From: Achromobacter pestifer
Lineage (GTDB): Bacteria; Pseudomonadota; Gammaproteobacteria; Burkholderiales; Burkholderiaceae_B
Assembly (NCBI RefSeq): GCF_013267355.1
Contig: NZ_CP053985.1
Location: 4,712,001 to 4,776,000 of the forward strand
Direction of reading: 5' to 3'
DNA: 64,000 bases
The position numbers and the translations under genes were made by a program. Below, in pieces: positions 1 through 7,650 of this stretch. Numbering within the stretch: the first letter of the stretch is position 1; every line of letters starts with the position of its first letter. Below the pieces are notes generated by a model. That model made no database searches and had not been told where the DNA came from. It was given only the letters and a program-made list of their open reading frames with translations.

Positions 1-74
1 TGACTATCGCTCTGGCGGCAATCGAGCGCATCAAGACGTTCGACTTCACCACGGTCTTCAAGAAGGGGAGCTGA
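1..74 (+). CDS. 3' end of a phage gene (partial)
   Basis: An open frame enters from the left and ends at TGA 72-74, two bases before the holin ATG. The visible C-terminus reads ERIKTFDFTTVFKKGS. Too little is left to identify it. Its place directly upstream of the lysis genes suggests a tail or other late structural protein. The tight spacing suggests one late transcript with the holin. Confidence 0.55.
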   Translation, partial: TIALAAIERIKTFDFTTVFKKGS

Positions 75-75
75 G

Positions 76-375
76 ATGCAACCTGCCGAAATGATCAGTA
101 TGGGCCACCAGCATCTGGTGGCCCTTTTGTTTGTGGTGGCGAATTTCGCTTCGGCGGTGCGGCTGCTGTTGTACCGGCGCAACGGCGCACGGTTCCGCCG
201 CGGAATGTCGTGGCTGGCCTACCTCCTCATCGTGGGCACTGGCGGCCAGGCCCTGGATGTGCTTGTGCGGCATGAGCCTGTAACGGTATGGCAGGCGGTG
301 GTGGCGGTACTGATCGCCGTGTTGGTGTATCGCGCCCAGGGGAATGTGGCGTGCATTGTGAGGGTCAATTCATGA
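76..375 (+). CDS. Putative three-TM phage holin
   Basis: A 99-residue membrane protein with three hydrophobic stretches at about residues 12-32, 44-62 and 70-90, and an Arg-rich loop (LLLYRRNGARFRRGM) between the first two. This resembles the small 3-TM holin families of beta- and gammaproteobacterial phages. A holin forms inner-membrane lesions that trigger lysis and free the endolysin or spanins to act. Its TGA overlaps the next ATG (ATGA, 372-375), so the lysis genes are translationally coupled. Family assignment is by topology and position, since holins are poorly conserved. Confidence 0.75.
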   Translation: MQPAEMISMGHQHLVALLFVVANFASAVRLLLYRRNGARFRRGMSWLAYLLIVGTGGQALDVLVRHEPVTVWQAVVAVLIAVLVYRAQGNVACIVRVNS

Positions 376-902
376 CGTTGAAAGAAATTGTCGCTGGGGC
401 GATCAACCCGGCGTTGGCGCTGCTGCCGGCCAATATGGACACGCCCGCGGCGCGTGTCCAGTTGCTGGCTACCGGTCTGCAAGAAAGTCGCTTTGTGGAC
501 CGCCGTCAACTGGTCGGCCGCCCGCCGCGGCCGATTGGCCCCGCCAAGAGCTTCTGGCAAGCGGAGCAGGGTGGCGGCATGGTGCACGGCGTCCGGCTGC
601 ACGCGGCAACGAGCGCCGCGGCTGCCCACCTCTACCAGGCCCGGGGCGTGCCCGCGCGCGATGCCGCGATCTGGGACGCCATCGAGCATGACGACGTGCT
701 GGCGGCCGGCCTGGCCCGTCTCCTGCTGTGGAGCGACCCGGGCCGGCTGCCGCTTGTGGGTGACGAAGAGGGCGCCTGGCGGTTGTACCTGCGCACCTGG
801 CGGCCCGGTGCTTACGACCGGGGCACGCCCGCCCAACGCGCAGAGCTTCGCGCCAAGTGGGGCCGCAACTATGCGCAGGCAGTCGCCGAGGTGGCGCGGT
901 GA
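372..902 (+). CDS. Putative phage endolysin (lytic transglycosylase-like)
   Basis: A 176-residue protein between holin and Rz, the normal place for an endolysin. The start at 372 is chosen because ATG overlaps the holin stop (ATGA); a longer frame beginning at 288 would lie inside the holin gene. The N-terminal part has LLATGLQESRF, which fits the catalytic-Glu segment (GLxQxESxF type) of lysozyme-like transglycosylases, and FWQAEQGGG follows. No signal peptide is visible, so export would depend on the holin. The family is common in Burkholderiales phages, often annotated only as hypothetical. The enzymatic role is inferred from position and the ES motif. Confidence 0.6.
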   Translation: MTLKEIVAGAINPALALLPANMDTPAARVQLLATGLQESRFVDRRQLVGRPPRPIGPAKSFWQAEQGGGMVHGVRLHAATSAAAAHLYQARGVPARDAAIWDAIEHDDVLAAGLARLLLWSDPGRLPLVGDEEGAWRLYLRTWRPGAYDRGTPAQRAELRAKWGRNYAQAVAEVAR

Positions 903-1417
903 ACGGCCTAGCGCGTGTTGTCGGCGCGTTGATGGGCTGGAAAGGCTACACCGCGGCGGCGCTGGCCGGCGCGCTGATCGTCGGCGGTGCGGCCTGGACC
1001 GCGCAAGGGTGGCGCTATGGCGCGGTGGTCGCCTCGATGCGTGCTGACGAGTCCGACCGCGTGGCCGAGTCGCAGCGTCAGGCGCGCGAGATCCTGCTGC
1101 GGCGCTACGCCGTCGTGGGGGAAATCAACGAACGAAACGCGAAGGCCGAGTGGGCTGCGTATGGAGGAATGCGAAATGCCCAAGTTGAGGATGACCGTCT
1201 GCGTGCTGATGTTGACGCTGGGCGCCAGCGGCTGCGCGTCGCTGCTGCCTGCCCCGCCGCCAGCGGTGGAGTGCCCAAAACCGGAGCCGGCGCCGGCATG
1301 GGTAATGGAACCCGCCCCGAACTTGATCCAGCTGCTCGATCGGATTATTTCGCCCTACGGGCAGGAATCCGGCGACTGACGGCACAGCTGAAGGCTTGTC
1401 AAATTCGTTTAAGATAG
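899..1417 (+). CDS. Phage spanin inner-membrane subunit (Rz-like)
   Basis: A 172-residue protein with one N-terminal membrane anchor (about residues 15-35, GYTAAALAGALIVGGAAW) followed by a charged, coiled-coil-prone periplasmic part, as in Rz i-spanins. The GTG at 899 overlaps the endolysin TGA (GTGA, 899-902) and is preferred; an ATG at 932 is an alternative. Spanins connect the inner and outer membranes and disrupt the outer membrane at the last lysis step. A lipoprotein frame (Rz1) is nested inside, which strongly supports the call. Confidence 0.8.
   Translation: MNGLARVVGALMGWKGYTAAALAGALIVGGAAWTAQGWRYGAVVASMRADESDRVAESQRQAREILLRRYAVVGEINERNAKAEWAAYGGMRNAQVEDDRLRADVDAGRQRLRVAAACPAASGGVPKTGAGAGMGNGTRPELDPAARSDYFALRAGIRRLTAQLKACQIRLR
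1176..1379 (+). CDS. Phage spanin outer-membrane lipoprotein (Rz1-like), nested in Rz
   Basis: A 67-residue frame fully inside the Rz gene in the +1 frame. ATG at 1176 follows a GGAGG at about 1163-1167. The product has a Lys/Arg-containing start, a hydrophobic stretch and the lipobox LGASGC, then a proline-rich segment (LLPAPPPAVECPKPEPAPA), which are the hallmarks of Rz1 o-spanins. It is expected to be lipidated, sorted to the outer membrane, and to bind the periplasmic part of Rz. Embedded Rz/Rz1 arrangements are known from lambda-like phages. Confidence 0.85.
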   Translation: MPKLRMTVCVLMLTLGASGCASLLPAPPPAVECPKPEPAPAWVMEPAPNLIQLLDRIISPYGQESGD

Positions 1418-1483
1418 GTTAAGTCATCCGTAGGTTTTGGCATGGCGCTTGCTGCAGAAAATACACTTTACTTGGGGGCTGCC

Positions 1484-1711
1484 ATGACACGCGACGAATT
1501 TGTTTCTATGATGATCCTGTTGCCACGCCTGGAAAAATTAGGATTTGGTGATTGGGCAGATGTCTTGGACTCGTATGCGGAGATTCTCGTCCGTATTGAA
1601 GGTAGGCTAAGCGCCAATGAAACTGCGGAATTGATGGGCATAGGGGCGGACTTCTATCGCACGCTGGCGCGGTGTGAAGACTATAGGCGGAATGCAGTTC
1701 CCCTCAGATGA
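1484..1711 (+). CDS. Small conserved protein, homologue of the 12782-13015 gene
   Basis: A 75-residue protein of unknown function. The start at 1484 (MTRDEF) has a GGGGG element just upstream and matches the start of a homologue at 12782-13015 (MDREEL). Both share DW..VL..YAE in the middle and GADFYRTLAR.E.YR near the C-terminus. A longer frame starting at 1442 adds 14 residues absent from the homologue. It lies downstream of the lysis genes and is followed by a strong terminator. It is probably a phage accessory gene acquired from, or shared with, the host lineage. Confidence 0.75.
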   Translation: MTRDEFVSMMILLPRLEKLGFGDWADVLDSYAEILVRIEGRLSANETAELMGIGADFYRTLARCEDYRRNAVPLR

Positions 1712-1718
1712 AAGAAGG

Positions 1719-1745
1719 GCGCCCCTAAGGAGGGGCGCTTTTTTT
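1719..1745. terminator. Rho-independent terminator
   Basis: GCGCCCC and GGGGCGC form a 7-bp stem around a short loop, followed by seven T on the + strand. It sits 8 bases after the stop of the 1484 gene and just before the stop of the convergent gene at 1758, so it probably ends the lysis/accessory transcript and may serve both directions. Confidence 0.85.
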
Positions 1746-1757
1746 GGTTGCTGGGAG

Positions 1758-1982
1758 TTATGCCCTCTTTGAGCCTGTTGAGCGTCGGTGCAGGCCCATC
1801 ATGCGTCGCTTTTCAACTTCCGACTTCCATCCGTCCTCCCAAGCGTCCACCTTGGCTCGCCACTCTCTCGGGCGTTCCCCTGTATGGCCGGGCATGGCCC
1901 GCGCGCGGAGGAAGGGGCAATCGAGCAGCGTCAGACCAACTCGCGCCGAAAGCGCCCCAAGCTTCTGGATGTCCATTTGCAT
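1758..1982 (-). CDS. Small phage protein, weakly Rmf-like
   Basis: A 74-residue protein. The start at 1982 (MQMDIQKLG) is chosen because a run of six G lies about 8 bases upstream in the minus-strand sequence. The part DCPFLRARAMPGHTGER followed by W.....AWEDGW resembles the CPY...W..GW pattern of ribosome modulation factor and related small prophage proteins. That similarity is weak and seen by eye only. If correct it would bind ribosomes or nucleic acid; otherwise it is an orphan small protein. It is convergent with the 1484 gene. Confidence 0.5.
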   Translation of the reverse strand: MQMDIQKLGALSARVGLTLLDCPFLRARAMPGHTGERPREWRAKVDAWEDGWKSEVEKRRMMGLHRRSTGSKRA

Positions 1983-2161
1983 GGTAGTACCCCCCAAAAG
2001 TTGTGAGCTTTCAGTATGCAATTCAGCCTACGCCATGCGCAATGCTGCAGTCGTATGGAGATGTAGGCATTTTTTTCTGGGTCATCGAGTGGCCTCGCCA
2101 CGGTATCAGGCCGGACGAAATGAGGATTCGCAGCTCGATGGCGGGAGGCGAGAGATGTAGA

Positions 2162-2389
2162 TCAGTGTTTTCGGTGTGTATGGTGCAGCAGGTTGGCTAG
2201 GTGGCCATAGCCCGGACGGCGGCTCACCTGTCTCATGTGCTGATGTAGCTCCGCTTCGGCCGACTGGACTTGCACCCTTCCGGCCGGCCTAAGAAGCGTG
2301 GCATGTGGATCTTGCAGTTTGTCCTTCCATTCTGCCGATTCTTCACCTCGCAGAAAGGGGGAGTGCGGGTCGTACTTACCCATAGTCAT
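2162..2389 (-). CDS. Hypothetical protein
   Basis: A 75-residue, hydrophilic protein that I do not recognise. The start MTMGKYDPHSP has AGGAA four bases upstream, close for a ribosome site; the second ATG (MGKYD, 2383) has better spacing. The C-terminal half is rich in His and Arg. Base composition is lower in GC than in the host genes. It lies in the accessory region of the prophage, is probably expressed alone, and may be a chance frame. Confidence 0.4.
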   Translation of the reverse strand: MTMGKYDPHSPFLRGEESAEWKDKLQDPHATLLRPAGRVQVQSAEAELHQHMRQVSRRPGYGHLANLLHHTHRKH

Positions 2390-2597
2390 TTCCTAAGTGA
2401 TTGGTGAAAGCGAACGCCAAGAAAGGTCCCGCAAAGAAAATCCTACTGCGCTATCGAGAGCGATTTCAAGCCCTTGCGAGCCCTTCATATTCGCGACTCA
2501 TCCTGCAGTACGATTTCACAAGGAGGAAGGCAGCGGACGCTGCGCCAAAGCACGTTTCAGCAGCAAGACAATGTGTGGCGCAAAGTAGGAAACGGCG

Positions 2598-2834
2598 TTA
2601 ACTTTCACTTTCAGGCCGCTTATGTGCGACGGCGATACCTACAGTTCCATCGGGCATGCGGTATTTGCCGCCGGATAGCCACGTAACGAGGTCTCCGGTT
2701 GGCAAGGTACAGACATAGTGTGTAACAGGTTTGCCATCTGCGCTGCGGTTGCTTACGAGCCTTCGCTCAACACGGCAGGTAGAACGATCCGGCATTTTGA
2801 CAATGACATCCGATAGTCGGGGTCCCGGCGCCAT
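2598..2834 (-). CDS. Hypothetical protein
   Basis: A 78-residue protein. The ATG at 2834 is preceded by GGAGG at ideal spacing, which settles the start (MAPGPRLSDVIV); an upstream TTG at 2879 lacks one. The C-terminal half (GDLVTWLSGGKYRMPDGT) looks like a small beta-rich fold, but no family is recognised. It carries two Cys, no signal peptide and no membrane segment. It lies in the low-GC accessory part of prophage 1 and is probably a single-gene cargo unit. Confidence 0.6.
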   Translation of the reverse strand: MAPGPRLSDVIVKMPDRSTCRVERRLVSNRSADGKPVTHYVCTLPTGDLVTWLSGGKYRMPDGTVGIAVAHKRPESES

Positions 2835-3073
2835 AATGCATTCCTCCAGAAGCCAATCCTGTGAGGCCAATTCGGCCAACGTAGATGGGCGAATCAGAAG
2901 TGTCGTCAGTGCGTACGGCTATCTATTTATCACATGTCGTGTCGCGATACAATTATCCTTGCCGCCCGCAGTAGATGGCTCAGGGGGCTACGTGTCGCTC
3001 GCAACTTAAATGTATCGTCCGATACCGGTGATGAGGGTTGACGTCTCGGATTCCCCCCGAAGCCCGAGACCAA

Positions 3074-3541
3074 TTAGCTGCGAATTGGATCAAGTGCTAG
3101 CCTATCTCGCGTCAACTTCATCGACACGTCGGCGTGCGTACCGCGATCCAGGTCGGTTCCTGGCGCTGCCGTACACTCGGGTAGGTCAAGCAGTTCCCCC
3201 GCAACCTCTCCAGCTTCAATTCGACGAGTGATGTCATCGAGCAGGAGCGTGCGCGAAGCGAACCCTCGGCCCGTGAGGCCTCGTGCGAACAGGCGGTAGG
3301 CCAAATTGGGCTCGGCCCCTTTCATGACGCCGAGGTCAAAAATCCTGCCTTGCTCATTCCTAAGCAACAGGTGTCCTGGGCGAGCGTAGATCCTGTATAC
3401 GCGCCAAGGCGAGAGAATTGCAGCGTCCGGGGTTGAGGGCTGTGCGCGGGGGGGATCGAGATGCTTCAACGACGTCCCGGGTGAGACGAATTTCCGGCAA
3501 GCAGTAATGACGCGTAAAAATGACTTAGTGAAGAGCTTCAT
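3074..3541 (-). CDS. Hypothetical protein
   Basis: A 155-residue protein with a basic, mildly hydrophobic start (MKLFTKSFLRVITACRKFV) and a charged remainder (LLLDDITRRIEAGEVAGELLDL). The segment YRIYARPGHLLLRNEQGR suggests a small globular domain. I do not recognise the family. No good ribosome site is visible before the ATG at 3541. It lies in a lower-GC part of the prophage with no close neighbours, so it looks like an independently transcribed accessory gene. Confidence 0.5.
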   Translation of the reverse strand: MKLFTKSFLRVITACRKFVSPGTSLKHLDPPRAQPSTPDAAILSPWRVYRIYARPGHLLLRNEQGRIFDLGVMKGAEPNLAYRLFARGLTGRGFASRTLLLDDITRRIEAGEVAGELLDLPECTAAPGTDLDRGTHADVSMKLTRDRLALDPIRS

Positions 3542-3809
3542 GATCGGATCGGCCTAAATGAATCGAAGCGCGATACGGCCGCGATATGGCGAAGCAGTCG
3601 ATCAAATCGAAGTTCTAATTTGGGGACCGGTCGGCCTGTATCGTGGCCTATGAATAGCGCAGAATTATCGTGGGTCGAGATCGAATCACGACAACGCTGG
3701 CTCTCGCAATCGTGCGACGAGTCAGCGCCTGCTCACAAGCTTTCAGCCATCCATCCGCAGCTAGGCAGCTGCGTACTCCGTGGATTTAGGCCGAACGCGT
3801 GCGATACGC

Positions 3810-3971
3810 CTACTGAGGGGGGCGCTGCTTTAGCGGATCATTTTGCGCTTGTTTACGCGCGGCTTCTTCTTTTTGCTCCTGACTTTGTTGCTCTTGCTGC
3901 TTGTTGGGCTGGTCGCCTTGACCAGGTTGAGTGGGGGGGCCAGCTGCGCTGAAGCGAGTGGGGAATGTCAT
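3810..3971 (-). CDS. Small Gln-rich hypothetical protein
   Basis: A 53-residue protein. The start at 3971 (MTFPTRFSAAG) is chosen because AGAGG lies about 9 bases upstream; a longer frame to 4007 has no such site. The rest is low-complexity and rich in Gln, Glu, Lys and Pro (NKQQEQQSQEQKEEAARKQ), probably disordered or helical. No signal peptide and no recognised family. Position and composition suggest phage cargo. Confidence 0.5.
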   Translation of the reverse strand: MTFPTRFSAAGPPTQPGQGDQPNKQQEQQSQEQKEEAARKQAQNDPLKQRPPQ

Positions 3972-4121
3972 GATGTGTGCCTCTTTAGTTGTCGTGGCGA
4001 GTGCCACGTATTCAAAGTACGCTCAATGGCACGTAGGACCTACGACTGAATTGAAACAAGCGTAAGACCTGTGGAGGTACCTGCTCTACACTGACTTCAT
4101 GCAACCGTCTTGGAGGCTGCC

Positions 4122-4424
4122 ATGTCACAGTCAATGGGTGTGAAAGCACTGGAGCGGTGGGACGATGAGGGGGGATCGCAGCTTGCCTCTCTTGCCAACT
4201 CGTTTGCTATCGAGGAGTTCGAGGCGTCTGAGTGTCGGATTTTGGCCTTCCTGGGGGCGTCCGTTTTGAGCCTGTGGGACGACCTTCCAGTTGATGCGCG
4301 CCAGCGGATGCTAAATCGTGAGATTGCTCAGGCAGCGTTCGACAAGTCGGTACTAAAAGTAAAGATTGCGCGTCTTGCTGCGGGAGATTTTTTTTCAGGG
4401 GATAGACATGAGCCACGATCATGA
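4122..4424 (+). CDS. Small conserved hypothetical, first of a tandem pair
   Basis: A 100-residue acidic helical protein. ATG 4122 has GGAGG 8 bases upstream. It shares a pattern with the next gene: ERW..EGG near the start, then A.LGA..LS.W...P.D.R.M, and A.......LK.K.A at the end. This resembles small hypothetical proteins widespread in Proteobacteria, with no known function. The two genes overlap by 17 bases, so they are coupled and arose by tandem duplication. It is the last gene pair before the phage attachment site, a typical place for lysogen-expressed cargo. Confidence 0.65.
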   Translation: MSQSMGVKALERWDDEGGSQLASLANSFAIEEFEASECRILAFLGASVLSLWDDLPVDARQRMLNREIAQAAFDKSVLKVKIARLAAGDFFSGDRHEPRS

Positions 4425-4692
4425 TGACTCTGATATTGAGCGCTGGCTCAATGAAGGAGGGGTGCAATTTCCCACATTCGTTGAGTTGCTGGATCCAGGG
4501 GTGCTTGACGAAGGCGAGCGGCGAGTCATCGCGTGCCTTGGGGCAGCAATTTTGAGCATCTGGCACGAAGTGCCGACCGACATTCGAAGAATGGTGTTGC
4601 AGGGCGCGCTCAGCACGGCTACGTATGATGCTGCGCTGTTGAAGGGGAAGGTCGCGATGTTCTTGCGAGGGAGGCAAGGCTCGTTAAATTGA
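4408..4692 (+). CDS. Small conserved hypothetical, second of a tandem pair
   Basis: A 94-residue paralogue of the preceding gene. The start at 4408 (MSHDHDD) has AGGGG about 7 bases upstream; a longer frame starting at 4366 would run far into the first gene. It keeps the ERW.NEGG start, the CLGAAILSIW centre and the P.D.RRM element, but has diverged elsewhere. A run of eight T at 4388-4395 lies in the overlap region just before its ribosome site. Function unknown. Confidence 0.65.
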   Translation: MSHDHDDSDIERWLNEGGVQFPTFVELLDPGVLDEGERRVIACLGAAILSIWHEVPTDIRRMVLQGALSTATYDAALLKGKVAMFLRGRQGSLN

Positions 4693-5204
4693 GCTCGGCG
4701 CCATCGCTCGCATTCAGGGAAATGCGGCACAACACATGCGCGCCTCCTGCTGGAAGGGTGGAGGGCCAGTATAGAGTCACTCGCCTTTGCGACCTCGGAT
4801 GTGCCGGCCGGAGGCAACAATAAACGCAGCGGGATCGCTTCCCCCTCGTGGCCGGCGCGACGGTTGCTCGTTCATTCGGATGCTAGGAGGGTGGGGTACG
4901 TTCAATGAACGGATGCGGCATCGAAAACTTAGGCTATCCGCATCCTTCATCTGGGAAGAATGGGGCTATCGTGAACGATGAGCCCCGGGGCAGAATCGCC
5001 TGCGCCCATGGCTGGTCGTTTCTCCGTGCCGGTGGGTACAGGTCCAGCATCCGCCGTGTTCGGTCTGGCGTCGTTTGAAGTAGGACATTCTGCGTTAGAA
5101 CAGACGGCTTGAGAGCCGCATAACGCCGTAGTGTCAATTTCACAATTGTTCTAACGCAAAAATAGAAGAACCCCTTTATATCAATGCTTTATGGCAATTT
5201 CATA
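4693..5204. other. Intergenic region next to the phage attachment core
   Basis: No convincing gene is seen in this 0.5-kb stretch. It holds a 12-bp inverted repeat (5091-5102 and 5147-5158) flanking a small hairpin (CGGCT/AGCCG, 5105-5118) and then an AT-rich stretch up to the tRNA fragment. Such sequence is typical of phage attP arms. A weak minus-strand frame at 4934-5143 (GTG start) was not accepted. Confidence 0.5.
5091..5158. repeat. 12-bp inverted repeat near att
   Basis: TGCGTTAGAACA (5091-5102) is exactly repeated in inverted form as TGTTCTAACGCA (5147-5158), 44 bases apart and about 50 bases before the tRNA fragment. Possible arm-type binding sites for the integrase or an excisionase. 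The function is inferred from position only. Confidence 0.6.
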
Positions 5205-5254
5205 CGGGCCTTCTAAGCCCGGGGTCGGGGGTTCGAGCCCCTCCTGCCGCGCCA
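5205..5254 (+). other. Truncated tRNA 3' part (tRNA-Arg UCU-like), prophage att core
   Basis: The sequence folds as an anticodon arm (CGGGC 5205-5209, loop CTTCTAA with anticodon TCT, GCCCG 5217-5221), a 5-base variable region, a T arm (GGGGG, TTCGAGC, CCCTC), an acceptor 3' strand CTGCCGC, discriminator G and CCA at 5252-5254. There is no D arm and no 5' acceptor strand GCGGCAG upstream, so it is not a complete gene. This is what remains at the far end of a prophage that integrated into a tRNA 3' end. The intact tRNA should lie beyond the left end of the window. Confidence 0.85.
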
Positions 5255-5358
5255 AAATCTCTCGCAATTTCAACTGCTTGCTAGACGGAACGGCCGACGG
5301 GCCAGCCTTTCCGATGGGCGTCGGGACGAGCTGGCCGGATTCCATTCATGGGACCGCG

Positions 5359-7650
5359 TCAAGTGATCCTGCGCACGGGCAGACTACGAATCCGCTTGCC
5401 GGTCGCGGCGAAAATGGCATTGCACAGCGCGGGCGCCACCGGTGGAACCGGCGGCTCGCCGACGCCGCCTGGCGGCAGGGCGTGGTCGTCGTTGACCAGA
5501 TGGGTCCGGATCACGCGGGGGGACGCGTTGTGGCGCAGCACTTCATAGTCGTGGAAGTTGCTTTGTTTTACGCGGCCGTTCTCGAAGGTGATCTCGCTGG
5601 TGAGCGCCAGGCTCAGGCCCATGATGGCGCCGCCCTCCATTTGCGCGCGGATGCGTTCGGGGTTGATCTGCGGGCCGCAGTCCATCGCCATGTCCACGGC
5701 AACGATGCGCACCTCGCCTTTCTCGTCCACGGCCACTTCTACCACCGTGGCTGTGTAGCTCATGAAGCTGTAGCAGAATGCCAGGCCCAGGCCATGCCCT
5801 TTGGGCAGCGTTCTACCCCATTCCGCACCCTTGCACGCCGCTTCGATTACGCCACGCAGGCGGCCCGTGTCGTAAGGGTAGCGCTCGGGGGATTCCGAGT
5901 AATTCCAGGTGTCGGCCAGTGCGCCCGGATCGATCCGGCGCGCCGGGCCGATAAGGTCTAGCGCGAACTCTCTCGGGTCTTTTTCCGCGCGGTGGGCCAA
6001 CTCGGCAATGAAGCACTGCGCCGCAAAGGCATGCGGGATGTTGGCGACCGAGCGGAACCATCCGATGCGGGCATGAGCCTCCACTTCGGCTGTTTCCACT
6101 CGGACGTTCGGAATGCGATACGGCATGTTGATGGCCGACATGGCCGACTCGAACATCTGCTGGCCTTTGGCCCCTTCGGAGAAGAGCGAGGCGATGGTGG
6201 GGGCGGCGCTACGGTGCAGCCAGGATTGGACCTGCCCGCTCTTGTCCAGGACGGCTTCCAGGCGCTCGACCGACACGGTATGCAAGTAGTCATGATGGAT
6301 GTCGTCCTCGCGCGTCCATACCAGCTTGACTGGCGTGCCTTCGGGCATGGCGCGGGCCACAATCGCGGCTTCGTCCACAAAGTCGGGCTTGGACTTGCGG
6401 CCGAACCCCCCGCCCAGCAGCAAGACATGGACCTTGACGTTGGCGGGTTCCAGTTTCAGCCGGGCAGCGACGGCATCGCGCGCCGCGACGGGGTTCTGAA
6501 TGGAAGTCCAGACTTCGGCGCTGCTGCCCTTGATCTGAACGGTGGCCACCGGCGGCTCCATCGAGGCGTGGGCCAGGTGGGGAACGTAGTACTCCGCGGC
6601 CAGGCGCTCGGCCTCGGGCGCTTTGGCCCAGGCTTGCCCGGCATCGCCTTGGTTGCGTATCGCCTTACCCGGTTTGCGCGCCGCGGATTCCAGCGTCCGG
6701 TGGTAGGTGGCTGAATCGTAGCTGCCGTTGGGACCGTCGTCCCATTCGATGACCAGCGCATCGCGGCCCTGGCGCGCAGCCCAGGTGTTGCGAGCGACGA
6801 CCGCGACGCCGCCCAGGGGCTGGAACGCGGGCGCGCCTTTCATCGCGGGAATTTCCACGACTTTCAGCACCCCGGGCACGGCCAGCGCGCGGGCGTCGTC
6901 GACGCGGCGCAGTTTGCCGCCGACGACAGGCGGGCGCGCCACCACGGCATAGACCATGCCGGGCAGGTGCATATCCATGCCATAGGTCGCCTGGCCTTTG
7001 CCGATGGCTTCCAGGTCCACGAGGCGTACCTGGTCCTTGCCTATGTAGCGGAACTCGCTCCTGGCCTTGAGTTTGAGCGCGTCGCCAGTGGGAACAGGCT
7101 GCCTGGCAGCGTCAGCCGCCAGCTCGCCATAAGTCAACCGGCGCCCGGTAGGCTGATGCTGCACCTCGTGCTGCACGGCCTTGACCTCGGCGAGAGGAAC
7201 GGACCACCGTGCCGCCGCCGCCGCTTCGAGCATCTGGCGGGCTGCCGCGCCGACGCGCCGCATGGGCATCAAGAAGTGGCGGACGCTGCGCGAGCCATCC
7301 ACGTTCTGGTTGCCGTAGCGCACTTCATCGGCTTGCGCCTGTATGACCTTGACGCGGTCCCAGCGCGCTTCCATCTCGTCGGCCACCACCATGGGCAGGC
7401 TGGTGCGTACTCCCGTGCCCATTTCAGCGCGGTGCGCGACGATGGTAACGGTGCCGTCCGCGCCTATGCTGACGAAGACCAGCGGGTCGTCCACCGTGCC
7501 GCCGGGCATGCTGTCAGCGCCGTACTTCTGGACGGTGGCCTCTGCGGCCCAGGCTGTCGTGATCAATCCCTTGGATGTGACGGCCAGGGTCAGCGCGCCC
7601 AGGCCGCCCTGCAGAAAGCCACGCCTGGAAAGCTGAGCGGTGTGCGTCAT
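5359..7650 (-). CDS. iorB: Molybdopterin-dependent oxidoreductase large subunit (IorB-like)
   Basis: A 763-residue member of the xanthine dehydrogenase family, closest in layout to isoquinoline 1-oxidoreductase beta subunits and membrane-bound aldehyde dehydrogenases. It starts with a twin-arginine signal (SRRGFLQGG, then a hydrophobic stretch to AWAAE), so it is exported folded to the periplasm. GGGFGRK in the middle and GVGEPPVPP near the C-terminus fit molybdopterin binding and the catalytic Glu of this family. The start codon overlaps the stop of the 2Fe-2S subunit gene (ATGA, 7647-7650). Electrons would go from the Mo centre through the small subunit to an external acceptor. Substrate (N-heterocycle or aldehyde) cannot be told from sequence. 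Confidence 0.9.
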   Translation of the reverse strand: MTHTAQLSRRGFLQGGLGALTLAVTSKGLITTAWAAEATVQKYGADSMPGGTVDDPLVFVSIGADGTVTIVAHRAEMGTGVRTSLPMVVADEMEARWDRVKVIQAQADEVRYGNQNVDGSRSVRHFLMPMRRVGAAARQMLEAAAAARWSVPLAEVKAVQHEVQHQPTGRRLTYGELAADAARQPVPTGDALKLKARSEFRYIGKDQVRLVDLEAIGKGQATYGMDMHLPGMVYAVVARPPVVGGKLRRVDDARALAVPGVLKVVEIPAMKGAPAFQPLGGVAVVARNTWAARQGRDALVIEWDDGPNGSYDSATYHRTLESAARKPGKAIRNQGDAGQAWAKAPEAERLAAEYYVPHLAHASMEPPVATVQIKGSSAEVWTSIQNPVAARDAVAARLKLEPANVKVHVLLLGGGFGRKSKPDFVDEAAIVARAMPEGTPVKLVWTREDDIHHDYLHTVSVERLEAVLDKSGQVQSWLHRSAAPTIASLFSEGAKGQQMFESAMSAINMPYRIPNVRVETAEVEAHARIGWFRSVANIPHAFAAQCFIAELAHRAEKDPREFALDLIGPARRIDPGALADTWNYSESPERYPYDTGRLRGVIEAACKGAEWGRTLPKGHGLGLAFCYSFMSYTATVVEVAVDEKGEVRIVAVDMAMDCGPQINPERIRAQMEGGAIMGLSLALTSEITFENGRVKQSNFHDYEVLRHNASPRVIRTHLVNDDHALPPGGVGEPPVPPVAPALCNAIFAATGKRIRSLPVRRIT

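Larger units (their letters stand above)
1..5254. mobile_element. Prophage 1, right end (lysis genes to att)
   Basis: The stretch holds a phage lysis cassette (holin, endolysin, Rz/Rz1) at 76-1417, then small accessory genes on both strands with lower GC than the host genes, and stops at a truncated tRNA 3' part ending at 5254. Host metabolic genes start right after it. A tRNA fragment at the junction is the usual sign of tyrosine-integrase insertion into a tRNA gene. The integrase and the other end lie outside the window. The boundary at 5254 is inferred from the tRNA fragment. Confidence 0.85.

Noticed and set aside
2397..2601. Two small overlapping plus-strand frames
   Set aside because: No ribosome site, no recognisable features and they overlap each other in different frames; chance frames in a low-GC region.
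4934..5143. Minus-strand 69-codon frame near the att core
   Set aside because: GTG start without a ribosome site and no family; part of the inverted repeat lies across its start.
5191..5961. Plus-strand frame starting in the tRNA fragment
   Set aside because: Its start (GPSKPGVGGSSPS) is the typical false translation of a tRNA T arm, and the rest is opposite iorB.
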